From: Actinoalloteichus hoggarensis
GTDB lineage: Bacteria > Actinomycetota > Actinomycetes > Mycobacteriales > Pseudonocardiaceae
DNA: 64,000 bases
Direction of reading: 5' to 3'
Assembly (NCBI RefSeq): GCF_002234535.1
Contig: NZ_CP022521.1
Coordinates: 2,542,001-2,606,000, forward strand
Part shown: positions 13,731-22,687 of the stretch, in pieces
Numbering within the stretch: the first letter of the stretch is position 1
How the letters are laid out: every line of letters begins with the position of its first letter
Notes under the pieces: model-generated
The model's input: only the letters and a program-made list of their open reading frames with translations
Database searches by the model: none
Told to the model about the DNA's origin: nothing
Position numbers and translations under genes: made by a program

Positions 13731-16235
13731 TTACTGCCCGTCGACTCCGGTGATCGTGAGCACGGCGGTGCCCGCCTCGTCGGACTCGTCGAGGTCGATC
13801 TCCGCGCTGATCCCCCAGTCGTGGTCGCCCGCCGGATCGTCGAAGATCTGCCGCACCCGCCAGGTACGGCCGTCCTCCTCGATGATGAGCAGCCGAGGGC
13901 CGCGCGCATCCGGGCCGGTGCCGATCGAGTCGTGCTCGTCGAAGTACGGCTCGACGGCCTCCGACCAGGCCTCGGCGTCCCAACCCGACTCGCCGTCGAG
14001 TTCGCCGAGGAGGTCGTAGCGCCGCAGCGCCGCCAGCTCGACCCGACGGAACAGCGCGTTGCGCACCAACACCCGGAAGGCCCGGACGTTCGTGGTGACG
14101 CCGTGCGGCCGATCCCCGACCGTGACCTCGGCACGCACCGGTTGACTCGGGTCGGTGAGCTGCTCCCATTCGTCGAGCAGACTGGAGTCGACCTGCCGGA
14201 CCAGCTCGCCGAGCCACTCGATCAGGTCGTTCAGCTCCTCGGTCTTCGCCTCCTCCGGCACCGTCTGCCGGACGGCCTTGTAGGCGTCGGCCAGATAGCG
14301 CAGCACAAGCCCCTCCGACCGTGCGAGGCTGTAGAAGCTGACGTACTCGCTGAAGGTCATCGCCCGCTCGTACATGTCCCTGGCCACGGTCTTGGGCGCG
14401 ATCTCGTGGTCGAGGACCCACGGGTGCCCCCGTCGGTACATGTCGAACGCGGCGCCGAGCAGTTCGGCCAGCGGCTGCGGGTAGGTGACGGAGTCGAGCA
14501 GCTCCATCCGCTCGTCGTACTCGATGCCGTCGGCCTTCATCTGCTGTACGGCCTCACCCCGCGCCTTGAAGAGCTGCGCCGAGAGCACCTGTCGCGGGTT
14601 GTCCAGCGTGGATTCGATGATCGAGAGGACGTCGAGGGCGTAGGTCGGCGACTCGCGGTCCAACAGGTCGATCGCGGCCAGCGCGAACGGCGACAGCGGC
14701 TGGTTCAGCGCGAAGTCCAGCTGGAGATCGTCGGTCACCCGGACGATCCGCCCCGCCTCGTCCGGCTCGGGCAGCCGCTCGACGACGCCCGCGGCCAGCA
14801 GCGCCCGGTAGACGGCGATCGCCCGCCGGATCAGCCGCAGCTGCGACCTCCTGGACTCGTGGTTGTCCTCCAGTAGCCTGCGCATCGCCTGGAAGGCGTC
14901 GCCCGGCCTGCTGATCACGTTCAGGAGCATCGCGTGGTTGACGGTGAAGCTGGAGGTCAACGGCTCGGGATCGGCGGCGACGAGCCGGTCGAAGGTCGAC
15001 TCGCCGTAGTTGACGAAGCCCTCCGGCGGCTTGGTGCGCACGACGCGACGACGCTTCTTCGGGTCGTCGCCCGCCTTCTTCAGGCGACGTTCGTTCTCCA
15101 CCACGTGGTCGGGGGCCTGCACGATGACGGTGCCCAGGGTGTCGTACCCGGCTCGGCCCGCCCGCCCCGCGATCTGATGGAACTCCCTGGCCTTGAGGTG
15201 GCGGGTGCGGACGCCGTCGTACTTGCTCAGCGTGGTGAACAGCACGGTGCGGATCGGCACGTTGATGCCGACGCCCAGCGTGTCGGTGCCGCAGATGACC
15301 TTCAGCAGACCTGCCTGCGCGAGCCGTTCCACGAGGCGCCGGTACTTGGGCAGCATGCCCGCGTGGTGCACGCCGATCCCGTGGCGGACCAGCCGCGAGA
15401 GCACCTTCCCGAAGCCCGCGGTGAAGCGGAAGCCGCCGATCAGCTCGGCGATGGAGTCCTTCTCCGCTCGGGTGCTCACGTTGATGCTCATCAGGGACTG
15501 GGCGCGTTCCACCGCCGCCGCCTGGGTGAAGTGCACGATGTACACCGGCGCCTGGTGGGTCTGCAGCAGGTCCTCGATCGTCTCGTGCAGCGGGGTGACG
15601 ACGTAAGAGTGGATCAGCGGGACCGGGCGTTCCACGGACTGCACCACCGCGGTGTCCAGACCGGTGCGACGGGTGAGGTCCTCCTTGAAGCGGGTGACGT
15701 CGCCCAGCGTCGCCGACATCAGGATGAACTGTGCCCTGGTCAGTTCCAGCAGCGGAACCTGCCAGGCCCATCCACGGTCGGGCTCGGAGTAGAAGTGGAA
15801 CTCGTCCATGATGACCTGACCGACGTCGGCCTCGGCGCCGTCGCGCAGCGCGATGTTCGCCAGGATCTCCGCCGTGCAGCAGATGATCGGTGCGGTCTCG
15901 TTGACGCTGGCGTCGCCGGTCAGCATGCCGACGTTGGCGGCGCCGAAGGTCTCGCACAGCGCGAAGAACTTCTCGGAGACGAGCGCCTTCAGCGGCGCGG
16001 TGTAGAAGCTGCGCCTGCCACGAGCGAGCGCGGTGAAGTGCGCACCGACGGCGACCAGGCTCTTCCCGGATCCGGTCGGCGTGCTGAGGATGACGTGCGA
16101 GCCGGTGACGACCTCGATCAGCGCCTCCTGCTGCGCGGGATAGAGGGCGAGGCCCTGCTCGTCGGCCCACTCGGAGAAGGCCTCGAAGAGCACGTCGGGT
16201 TCGGGGTTCGGGGGAATCCGGTCGGTGAGCGTCAT
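13731..16235 (-). CDS. DEAD/DEAH-box helicase with C-terminal DUF3516 (Ski2-like)
   Basis: An 834-residue superfamily 2 helicase. Walker A is TPTGSGKS (52-59), motif II is DEFH in VIMDEFHFYSE, motif III is SAT in ILMSATLGD, and motif VI is QIAGRAGRAGYD. The remaining ~450 residues form the DUF3516 region found in actinobacterial helicases of this type. They are thought to act on nucleic acid, but the physiological role is not established. Start ATG 16235 gives the usual MTLTDRIP opening; the frame extends 78 codons upstream as an Arg-rich run. It is probably monocistronic. Confidence 0.93.
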   Translation of the reverse strand: MTLTDRIPPNPEPDVLFEAFSEWADEQGLALYPAQQEALIEVVTGSHVILSTPTGSGKSLVAVGAHFTALARGRRSFYTAPLKALVSEKFFALCETFGAANVGMLTGDASVNETAPIICCTAEILANIALRDGAEADVGQVIMDEFHFYSEPDRGWAWQVPLLELTRAQFILMSATLGDVTRFKEDLTRRTGLDTAVVQSVERPVPLIHSYVVTPLHETIEDLLQTHQAPVYIVHFTQAAAVERAQSLMSINVSTRAEKDSIAELIGGFRFTAGFGKVLSRLVRHGIGVHHAGMLPKYRRLVERLAQAGLLKVICGTDTLGVGINVPIRTVLFTTLSKYDGVRTRHLKAREFHQIAGRAGRAGYDTLGTVIVQAPDHVVENERRLKKAGDDPKKRRRVVRTKPPEGFVNYGESTFDRLVAADPEPLTSSFTVNHAMLLNVISRPGDAFQAMRRLLEDNHESRRSQLRLIRRAIAVYRALLAAGVVERLPEPDEAGRIVRVTDDLQLDFALNQPLSPFALAAIDLLDRESPTYALDVLSIIESTLDNPRQVLSAQLFKARGEAVQQMKADGIEYDERMELLDSVTYPQPLAELLGAAFDMYRRGHPWVLDHEIAPKTVARDMYERAMTFSEYVSFYSLARSEGLVLRYLADAYKAVRQTVPEEAKTEELNDLIEWLGELVRQVDSSLLDEWEQLTDPSQPVRAEVTVGDRPHGVTTNVRAFRVLVRNALFRRVELAALRRYDLLGELDGESGWDAEAWSEAVEPYFDEHDSIGTGPDARGPRLLIIEEDGRTWRVRQIFDDPAGDHDWGISAEIDLDESDEAGTAVLTITGVDGQ

Positions 16236-16561
16236 GGTGCGTCGATGGTGCCTGTTGTGCTTCCGCCCGCGCACCTCGGGTGGCATGTCCGGGTCGCCGC
16301 GGCGCGACCGGCAGCGGGCGAGCGGGTGTGCGCGGCGGCCGCACCGACGTCGTGCGGGTCGGTGTCCTCGACGGAGGGGGTCGACCGCGGCGCGGACATG
16401 ACGGACGCCAGGGCACGGCGCGCGGCGGCCGGCCTGCGGTGATGTGCTCGGTCCGCGGTTTCCTGTCACGCCGTCCCGCGCGCGAGTCGGGCCGAGCCGA
16501 TCGCGATCGTGGGCGAGTCGTGCCGGTCCAGCCTCTCGCGCGGGCCGGGCGTCGACGACGA

Positions 16562-16610
16562 CGGCCCGCCCTTCCGCTCTCCGTGAACACGGGAGCGGAA
16601 GGGCGGGCCG
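16562..16610 (-). terminator. Strong hairpin after the 2-oxo acid dehydrogenase operon
   Basis: CGGCCCGCCCTTCCGCTC (16562-16579) pairs perfectly with 16593-16610, an 18-bp GC-rich stem around a 13-nt loop. It begins 24 nt past the E2 stop on the minus strand. There is no U-tract, as is common for actinobacterial terminators. Confidence 0.8.
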
Positions 16611-16634
16611 CCGAGTCGCGATGGCGGGACGCCG

Positions 16635-17960
16635 TCAGGCGATGATGCGGATCGGGTCCTCGAGCAGCGCGGTGAGCTGTTGGAGGAAGACGGCCCCCAC
16701 GGCGCCGTCGACGGCGCGGTGATCGGCCGAGAGGGTGATCCGCATGATCTTGCGGACCTCGACCTTGTTCTTGCCCTCCGCACGCAGCCGCAGCTCGTCG
16801 CGTACCGCGCCGACCGCGAGGATCGCGGCCTCCGGCGGGTTGATCACGGCCGCGAACTCCTCGATGCCGAACATGCCGAGGTTGGAGATCGTGAAGGTGC
16901 CGCCGGTCATCTCGTCGGTCTTGAGCCTGCCCTCCCTGGCGCGGCCCGCCTTCTCCCTGGCCTCGCTCGCCAGCTCGGACACGCTCTTGCGGTCGGCGTC
17001 CCGCAGCACCGGCACCACGAGGCCCGACTCGATGGCCACCGCGATGCCCAGGTGGATCCTCTTGTGCTGGAGGATCTTGTCGCCCGCGAAGGAGACGTTC
17101 ACCGTCGGGTTGGCGCGCAGCGCCGTGGCGACGGCCTTGACCAGCAGGTCGTTGATGCTGACCTTGGGGCCGCCCGCCGCCTGCACCTTGGCGGTGAGGT
17201 CGGCGCGGAAGCCGAGCAGCTCGGTCACGTCCACCGCGCTGGTGAGGTAGAAGTGCGGCGCCTGCTGCTTGCTCTCCGTCAGCCGCTTGGCCGCCACCCG
17301 CCGGATGCCGCTCAGCGGGATCTCCTCGACGTCCTCGGTGTCGGCGGCGATCCCGGTCCGCGGCGCGGACGGGGCGGCGGTCTCCGTCGGTTCCGCCTGC
17401 TGTGCGGGCGCGGCGGCGTCGGCGGACTGCTTGGCGGCGACGGCCGCGTCCACGTCGGCCCGGACGATACGGCCGCGCGGTCCGCTGCCCGCCACCGTGT
17501 CCAGGTCGATGCCCGCCTCTCTGGCGATCTTCCTGGCCAGCGGGGAGGACCTCGGACGGGAGCCCGCCGGGGTGGGGGCCTGGTCGACCCGCGGTGCGGC
17601 GGAGGAGACGTCGGCGGGGGCCTCGGTCTGGTCGGTGCTCTCGGCTGCCGCGGCACTCTCCGCCGCCCCGGTGCCCTCCGGGGCTGTGGTGCTCGGCGCG
17701 GCGGGGGCGGCCGAGGCGGAGCCCGAGCCGTCGCCGAGCAGCCCGATCGTCGCTCCGATCGGCACCAGCTCGCCCGCGGGCACCAGGATCTTCTCCAGCA
17801 CGCCGTCGTCGTAGGCCTCCAGCTCCATGACGGCCTTGTCGGTCTCGATCTCGGCGACGACGTCGCCTCGGCTGATCGTGTCTCCCTCCTGTTTCACCCA
17901 GGCGGAGATCACACCCTCCTCCATGGTGTCGGAGAGCCGTGGCATCTGAATCTCAGTCAT
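16635..17960 (-). CDS. Branched-chain/pyruvate-type dehydrogenase E2, dihydrolipoamide acyltransferase
   Basis: A 441-residue E2 subunit. It has an N-terminal lipoyl domain with the lipoylated Lys in EIETDKAVMELE, an Ala/Pro/Glu linker (about 80-130), a peripheral subunit-binding domain with SPLARKIAREAGIDL and SGPRGRIVRADV, and a C-terminal acyltransferase domain with the DHRAVDG catalytic motif. E2 moves the acyl group from E1-bound thiamine diphosphate to CoA. It is the third gene of an E1alpha-E1beta-E2 operon, 25 bp after E1beta. The E3 dihydrolipoamide dehydrogenase is not in the window. Branched-chain, pyruvate or acetoin specificity cannot be fixed from sequence reading. Confidence 0.93.
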   Translation of the reverse strand: MTEIQMPRLSDTMEEGVISAWVKQEGDTISRGDVVAEIETDKAVMELEAYDDGVLEKILVPAGELVPIGATIGLLGDGSGSASAAPAAPSTTAPEGTGAAESAAAAESTDQTEAPADVSSAAPRVDQAPTPAGSRPRSSPLARKIAREAGIDLDTVAGSGPRGRIVRADVDAAVAAKQSADAAAPAQQAEPTETAAPSAPRTGIAADTEDVEEIPLSGIRRVAAKRLTESKQQAPHFYLTSAVDVTELLGFRADLTAKVQAAGGPKVSINDLLVKAVATALRANPTVNVSFAGDKILQHKRIHLGIAVAIESGLVVPVLRDADRKSVSELASEAREKAGRAREGRLKTDEMTGGTFTISNLGMFGIEEFAAVINPPEAAILAVGAVRDELRLRAEGKNKVEVRKIMRITLSADHRAVDGAVGAVFLQQLTALLEDPIRIIA

Positions 17961-17985
17961 GTTCTTCCTCGGCGAAGGCTGGCGA

Positions 17986-18978
17986 TCAGCGGCGGCGGCC
18001 GACCGCGTCCAGTGTCTCGTGGACGGCGGTGGTCAGGGACTCGGCGGAGGGCAGCGCGGCCCGTTCCAGCGGCTTGGCGTAGGGCAGCGGCACCTCGGCG
18101 GCGGCGACGCGACGCACGGGCGCGTCCAGGTAGTCGAAGGCACCGTCGGAGATGGTCGCGGCGATCTCCGCGCCGATGCCGTATGTCAGCCAGTCGTCCT
18201 CGGCCACCACGGCACAGCCGGTCTTGCGGACCGACTCCACGATCGTCTCGCGGTCCAGCGGTCGCAGGCTGCGCAGATCGACCACCTCGGCGGAGACGCC
18301 CTGCTCGGCGAGCTGTTCGGCGACCTGCGCGGCCACCACGGCCATCCGGGAGTACCCGATGATCGTGATGTCGGTGCCCTCCCTGGTCACCGCGGCCTTG
18401 CCGATCTCGGCGGGCTCGATCTCGTCGGGCACCTCGCCCTTGGTGTTGTAGAGGGCGAGGTTCTCCAGGAACAGCACCGGGTCGTCGTCGCGGATCGCCG
18501 CCTTCATCAGGGCACGCGCGTCGGCCGGGGTGCTCGGGGCGACGACCTTGAGACCGGGCACGAAGGCGTAGTACAGCTCGATGTTCTGCGAGTGCGTCGC
18601 GCCGAGCTGCTGACCGCCGCCGCCGGGCATCCGGATGACCATCGGAACGCTGTTCTGGCCGCCGAACATGCCGTAGATCTTGGCGGCGTGGTTGACGATC
18701 TGGTCCAGGGCGATCAACGAGAAGTTGATGGTCATCAGCTCGACGACGGGCCGGAGACCCAGCATCGCCGCGCCGATGGCCGCGCCGACGAAGCCCTCCT
18801 CGGCGATGGGGGTGTCGCGGACCCTCTTCTCGCCGAACTCGGCCAGCAGACCGGCCGTGATCTTGTACGAGCCTTCGAAGACGCCGATCTCCTCGCCGAT
18901 GAGGAACACGTCCTCATCGCGAAGCATCTCCGCGCGCAGCGTGTCGCGCAGCGCCTGACGGTAGGTGATGACGGCCAA
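17986..18978 (-). CDS. 2-oxo acid dehydrogenase E1 component, beta subunit
   Basis: A complete 330-residue transketolase-like E1beta chain. Recognisable blocks are the opening ITYRQALRDTLRAEMLRDEDVFLIGEEIG, KRVRDTPIAEEGFVGAAIGAA, RMPGGGGQQLGATHSQ and the C-terminal PYAKPLERAALPS. Together with E1alpha it forms the thiamine-diphosphate heterotetramer that decarboxylates the 2-oxo acid and acylates E2. AGGAG precedes the ATG. It lies 87 bp after E1alpha and 25 bp before E2. Confidence 0.93.
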   Translation of the reverse strand: MAVITYRQALRDTLRAEMLRDEDVFLIGEEIGVFEGSYKITAGLLAEFGEKRVRDTPIAEEGFVGAAIGAAMLGLRPVVELMTINFSLIALDQIVNHAAKIYGMFGGQNSVPMVIRMPGGGGQQLGATHSQNIELYYAFVPGLKVVAPSTPADARALMKAAIRDDDPVLFLENLALYNTKGEVPDEIEPAEIGKAAVTREGTDITIIGYSRMAVVAAQVAEQLAEQGVSAEVVDLRSLRPLDRETIVESVRKTGCAVVAEDDWLTYGIGAEIAATISDGAFDYLDAPVRRVAAAEVPLPYAKPLERAALPSAESLTTAVHETLDAVGRRR

Positions 18979-19065
18979 GGGATTTCTCCTGGGATGTCCT
19001 CGTGACCGGCCCCGCCGGGTGAGGCGGGCCGGTCATCGATGCCGGTGGTGGGGAGCCGCTCGCGG

Positions 19066-20181
19066 TCAGAACAGCGGATCGGCGGGCAGGCGGCGGTCCT
19101 CGCCCGCCACCGGAGTGGCGTAGGTGTAGTCGAACAGCGTCGAGACGTCGGGGTGCGGGCTCTCGTCGGCGAACGCCACCGCGGCATCGGCCTCGGCCTG
19201 CGCCTGCCGGTCGATCTCCTCGGCGCCCGCCTCGTCGAGCAGACCCGCCTCGATCAACTGGGCGCGGAACCGCACCACCGGGTCGGCCGACCGAGCCGCC
19301 TCGACGGACTCCTCGCTGCGGTACTTCGCCGGGTCCACCACCGAGTGGCCCTTGAGTCGATGGCTGACCGCCTCCAGCAGGGCGGGCGCGCCGGTCTCCC
19401 TGGCCCGCTCCACGAGCCGGCTCGCCGCCTCGCGCACCGCGATGACGTCGTTGCCGTCCACCCGCTCGCCGTGCATCCGGTAGGCCGACGCACGCTTGTA
19501 CAGCTCCGGCTCGGCGGAGGACTTCTCCACGGTCGTGCCCATGCCGAGGTAGTTGTTGATGACCACGAACACCACCGGCAGGTTCCACAGCGCCGCGATG
19601 TTCAGCGACTCGTGGAAGGCACCGATGTTGGTGGTCCCGTCGCCCATCTGGCACATGACGACCTCGTCGCCGCCCCGGTAGTCGACGGCCAGGGCCGCAC
19701 CGGTGGCCAGGGGGAGCTGACCGCCGACGATGCCGTAGCCGCCGAGCAGCCGCGACTCGACGTCGAACATGTGCATCGACCCGCCCCAGCCCTTGGACGT
19801 GCCCGTCGTGCGGCCGTACAGCTCGGCCATCACCCGGCCCGCGTCGATGCCCTTGCCCAACGCGTAGCCGTGCTCACGGTAGTTCGTGAAGAGGTAGTCG
19901 GTCGGCCGCAGCGCCGTCATGAGGCCGACGACGGTGGCCTCCTCGCCCAGGTTGAGGTGGCAGTAGCCGCCGATCTTGGCCTGGGTGTAGCCCTGCGCCG
20001 CGCGCTCCTCGAAGCGGCGGATCAGCGTCATCTGACGCAGATAGTCGCGCAGCACCTCGGGGGACTCGCCCGCGAACGGCTCGGCGGGCTCGGCGGCCTC
20101 CGAGGCCTCCTTGCCTCGGGCGCGGCTGCCGCGAGCCTTGGCGCGCGTGGCCGACCCCCGGCGGGTGGTCGTCTCTGCCAT
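19066..20181 (-). CDS. 2-oxo acid dehydrogenase E1 component, alpha subunit
   Basis: A 371-residue E1alpha chain. After a 40-residue Arg/Lys/Ala-rich leader comes the E1alpha domain with YREHGYALGKG, GSMHMFD, GGYGIVGGQLPLATGAA and the thiamine-diphosphate motif beginning GDG at about residue 180 and ending in INN about 28 residues later. It also has the RLKGHSVVDP region. ATG 20181 is preferred: AGGAG lies 7 nt upstream, whereas the GTG one codon earlier has only 4 nt. It is the first gene of the operon. The basic tail, absent in many homologues, has no known role. Confidence 0.92.
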   Translation of the reverse strand: MAETTTRRGSATRAKARGSRARGKEASEAAEPAEPFAGESPEVLRDYLRQMTLIRRFEERAAQGYTQAKIGGYCHLNLGEEATVVGLMTALRPTDYLFTNYREHGYALGKGIDAGRVMAELYGRTTGTSKGWGGSMHMFDVESRLLGGYGIVGGQLPLATGAALAVDYRGGDEVVMCQMGDGTTNIGAFHESLNIAALWNLPVVFVVINNYLGMGTTVEKSSAEPELYKRASAYRMHGERVDGNDVIAVREAASRLVERARETGAPALLEAVSHRLKGHSVVDPAKYRSEESVEAARSADPVVRFRAQLIEAGLLDEAGAEEIDRQAQAEADAAVAFADESPHPDVSTLFDYTYATPVAGEDRRLPADPLF

Positions 20182-20766
20182 CACTGATCTCCTCTCAAGA
20201 GGTCGGGCGGGGCCGCTTCCGCGGTCATCCCCGCCCGCACTCCGCGAGCGACTGTCGTCCGCGCGTGACGACCCCTCGCCACGCGCTGCGCTGACTGAGG
20301 GCCTAGGTCCGTCGTCGCTGCTCGCCGCCTGCCCTGGCGGTCCGACGGCGGGCGCGGACCCGGAGCGGACCGCTCCGTCGCGCGGCCGTCATGGCGACGG
20401 TCGGACCCCTGCACCTCGATGTGCTCCTTCGTACTGCCCTTGCCGCGTCCGGGCAGCATGACGCCCGGCGGGTCTCACGGAGAGTGTCGTGACCGAGACC
20501 ACGTTCGCGCCATGCCTGGCCGCCCAGACCTGAGGGCTCCGAACTGGGCGGTGCGCCCAATCGGGTGATGCCCTGCGGTGGCGGCCGAGACGGATCGTCA
20601 CGGCTGGGGGAGTGACAGCCCGCCATGCGCCGTCGAAGCCGTGCCCGGGAGCCACGCCAGGCACGCTTCGGGCGCCGACGGCGGGTCCTCGGCGGGACGG
20701 AGGCGGGCAGGCGCCGAACCGTCGAGACCGCCGAGGGCCGGTGGGCTCCCCGCGACCCTCGACCGA
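20182..20766. other. Gene-free gap upstream of the dehydrogenase operon
   Basis: This 585-bp gap lies between E1alpha and the MerR gene, both on the minus strand. It should hold the operon promoter, but no convincing -35/-10 pair or known operator was recognised. Arg/Gly-rich open frames through it are judged non-coding. Confidence 0.5.
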
Positions 20767-21135
20767 CTACGGCTGTGCAGCCGTGTCCGTCCGGGCCGCG
20801 GTGATCTGGGCGCTGAGGCTGTCCCGCACGTCGTGCAAGCGGTGCAGCCGGGCCCGCACGGCGTCCAGCCGCCGTTCGTACACGCCCACCGCCTCGTCGC
20901 ACGGCGGCGAGCCCACCAGGTCCACGGTCAGGCAGGCCCCGAAGCCCCGGACGTCCTCCGAACGCAACCCGATGTCCAGCAGATACCGCACGTTGCGGAC
21001 GCGGATCACGGCGTCGGCGTCGTAATCGCGGTAGCCGTTCTCCTGACGCTCCGAGGACAGCAGGCCCTGCTGCTCGTAGTAGCGCAGGGCTCGGGCCGTG
21101 GTCCCGGTCCGCCTGGCCAGTTCGCCGATGCGCAT
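20767..21135 (-). CDS. MerR-family transcriptional regulator
   Basis: A 122-residue MerR protein. The N-terminal winged helix (IGELARRTGTTARALRYYEQQGLL, given here in part) and the wing YRDYDADAV are typical, followed by a coiled dimerisation helix. There is a single Cys pair region (GACLTVDLVGSPPC), too little to call a metal sensor. GGAGG lies 8 nt before the ATG. It lies upstream of the dehydrogenase operon on the same strand; whether it regulates that operon is unknown. Confidence 0.9.
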   Translation of the reverse strand: MRIGELARRTGTTARALRYYEQQGLLSSERQENGYRDYDADAVIRVRNVRYLLDIGLRSEDVRGFGACLTVDLVGSPPCDEAVGVYERRLDAVRARLHRLHDVRDSLSAQITAARTDTAAQP

Positions 21136-21273
21136 CGCCGATTCCTCCGTCCGTGTCGTGTGGTGTGCCGCGCCGGGTCCCCGCCTCGCGGGACCCGGAT
21201 CGTGCTGGTGACGGCGTGGCGGCCGTCAGTCCGGCGCGGGCCCGTCCGCCGCGTCGGACGGTCGCCGCTCGGT

Positions 21274-22479
21274 TCAGCGGCCGGCCGTGTCGGGCAGGTC
21301 CAGTGCGGCCAACGCAAGTGACAGCGTGACGTGAGCGCGATGGCCGTGCAGCGACCGTCCGATCAACGTGCTGATCCGCTGCAGCCGGTTGAGCACCGTG
21401 TTGCGGTGGCAGTGCAGCCGCACGGCGGCGTTCGCCGCCGAGCAGTCCTCCTCCAGCCAGCAGGCCAGGGTGCCCAGCAACATGTCCCGCTCCCGTTCCG
21501 GCAGCTCCAGCACAGGCCCGAGCTGAGAGTCGGTCAACCGACGGGCCAAGTCCGGTGCCTGCACCAGCAGCGCCTCCGGGAACCGCTCCGCCAGGGAGAA
21601 CAGGCCCGTCTCGCCGGGTCGGGCGGTGCCCAGCGTCGTCAGCGCGAGCTGATGGCCGGTGCCCAGCTCGGCCAGCCCGGCCACGGTCGGCGAGGCGGCG
21701 ACCCGGCCCCTGGCCAGCGGCCGGAGCCGGTCGAGCGCCAGCGCCTCGTCCCGTCGCTCCAGCGCGACCAGGCCGACGAGGGTGTCGGCGCGTACCTGCC
21801 ACACCGAGCGAAGATGCAGCGCCTCCAGGGCGTGCTTCTGGCCTCGGAGTGCGAAGCCCCCGTCGGCTCGTGCCTCGGCGACGATCACGAGATAACGGCC
21901 GCCGACGGGCAGGTCGAGCTCCTTGGCCGTCCGCTGGGCGAACCCGGCGTCGCGGGCCTGGCCGTTGAGCAGGCCCTCCACCAGTGCGTGTCGGCGCTGC
22001 TCGTCGCTGCGGAGCCGCTCCAGCTCGGTGTCGCGGTAGGAGGTCGACAGTCGAGAGGACAGCTCGTCGATCACCGTCCACATCGAGGTGGCCACGCGCA
22101 GCATGACGTCCGGCTCGGCCCCGTCGATCTGCGCCTGCTCGACCAGCGCCTCCCAGACGATCCGGCCGCCGAGGCGGAACGTCCGCAGCATCGCCGCCAG
22201 CGGAACCCCCTGTTCCGCCCGGTCACGACCGATGGCGGTGGCCACGTCGTCCTCCGCCGACTCGACCTCGCCGCACAGCACGCGCAGCACCTGACCCAGG
22301 TAGCGACGGCAGCCGTCACGGAGGTCGTCGCGTGGTACCGGACGGTAGTCGGTCCAGTCCGGGTTGTCGGTGAAGATGGCCGCGAGCAGCCGTTCGGTCA
22401 GCACCGGGACGTCGGCGAGCCGAGTCTGGGCCAGCGAACGGGTGATCTGCTCGACGGAGTCGGCGGCGGGGGCGGGCAC
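21274..22479 (-). CDS. PucR/CdaR-type regulator with C-terminal helix-turn-helix
   Basis: A 401-residue regulator with a helical N-terminal sensory region, a central GGDEF-like fold (about 180-290) and a C-terminal PucR helix-turn-helix containing NAAVRLHCHRNTVLNRLQRI. Proteins of this type control purine, sugar acid or secondary metabolism genes. The GTG start has GAGGAGG 12 nt upstream, and a TAGCGT hexamer ends 6 nt before the GTG, which would also fit a leaderless transcript. No partner gene is evident. Confidence 0.88.
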   Translation of the reverse strand: MPAPAADSVEQITRSLAQTRLADVPVLTERLLAAIFTDNPDWTDYRPVPRDDLRDGCRRYLGQVLRVLCGEVESAEDDVATAIGRDRAEQGVPLAAMLRTFRLGGRIVWEALVEQAQIDGAEPDVMLRVATSMWTVIDELSSRLSTSYRDTELERLRSDEQRRHALVEGLLNGQARDAGFAQRTAKELDLPVGGRYLVIVAEARADGGFALRGQKHALEALHLRSVWQVRADTLVGLVALERRDEALALDRLRPLARGRVAASPTVAGLAELGTGHQLALTTLGTARPGETGLFSLAERFPEALLVQAPDLARRLTDSQLGPVLELPERERDMLLGTLACWLEEDCSAANAAVRLHCHRNTVLNRLQRISTLIGRSLHGHRAHVTLSLALAALDLPDTAGR

Positions 22480-22687
22480 TCCCCGACGCTACCTCCTCAC
22501 GCCGGCCCGGGGCGGCGTCCGCGAGCACCGACGTCGAAGGGGCCGCGCGACGATGCACGGCGCCGATTCCGCCTCCGCCGGTCCCGCCGTGTCCGCCTCG
22601 TCGTCGGCCTCCTCCTCAGCCGGCTCCCGGTGCGCCGTGCTCTCGGGCCGGCCCGGACGGGTCCCGGTCGCGGCGCGCGGTCGCCGC

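Noticed and set aside
20303..22081. 592-codon minus-strand frame
   Set aside because: It overlaps the MerR and PucR genes in another phase and has no domain-like sequence.
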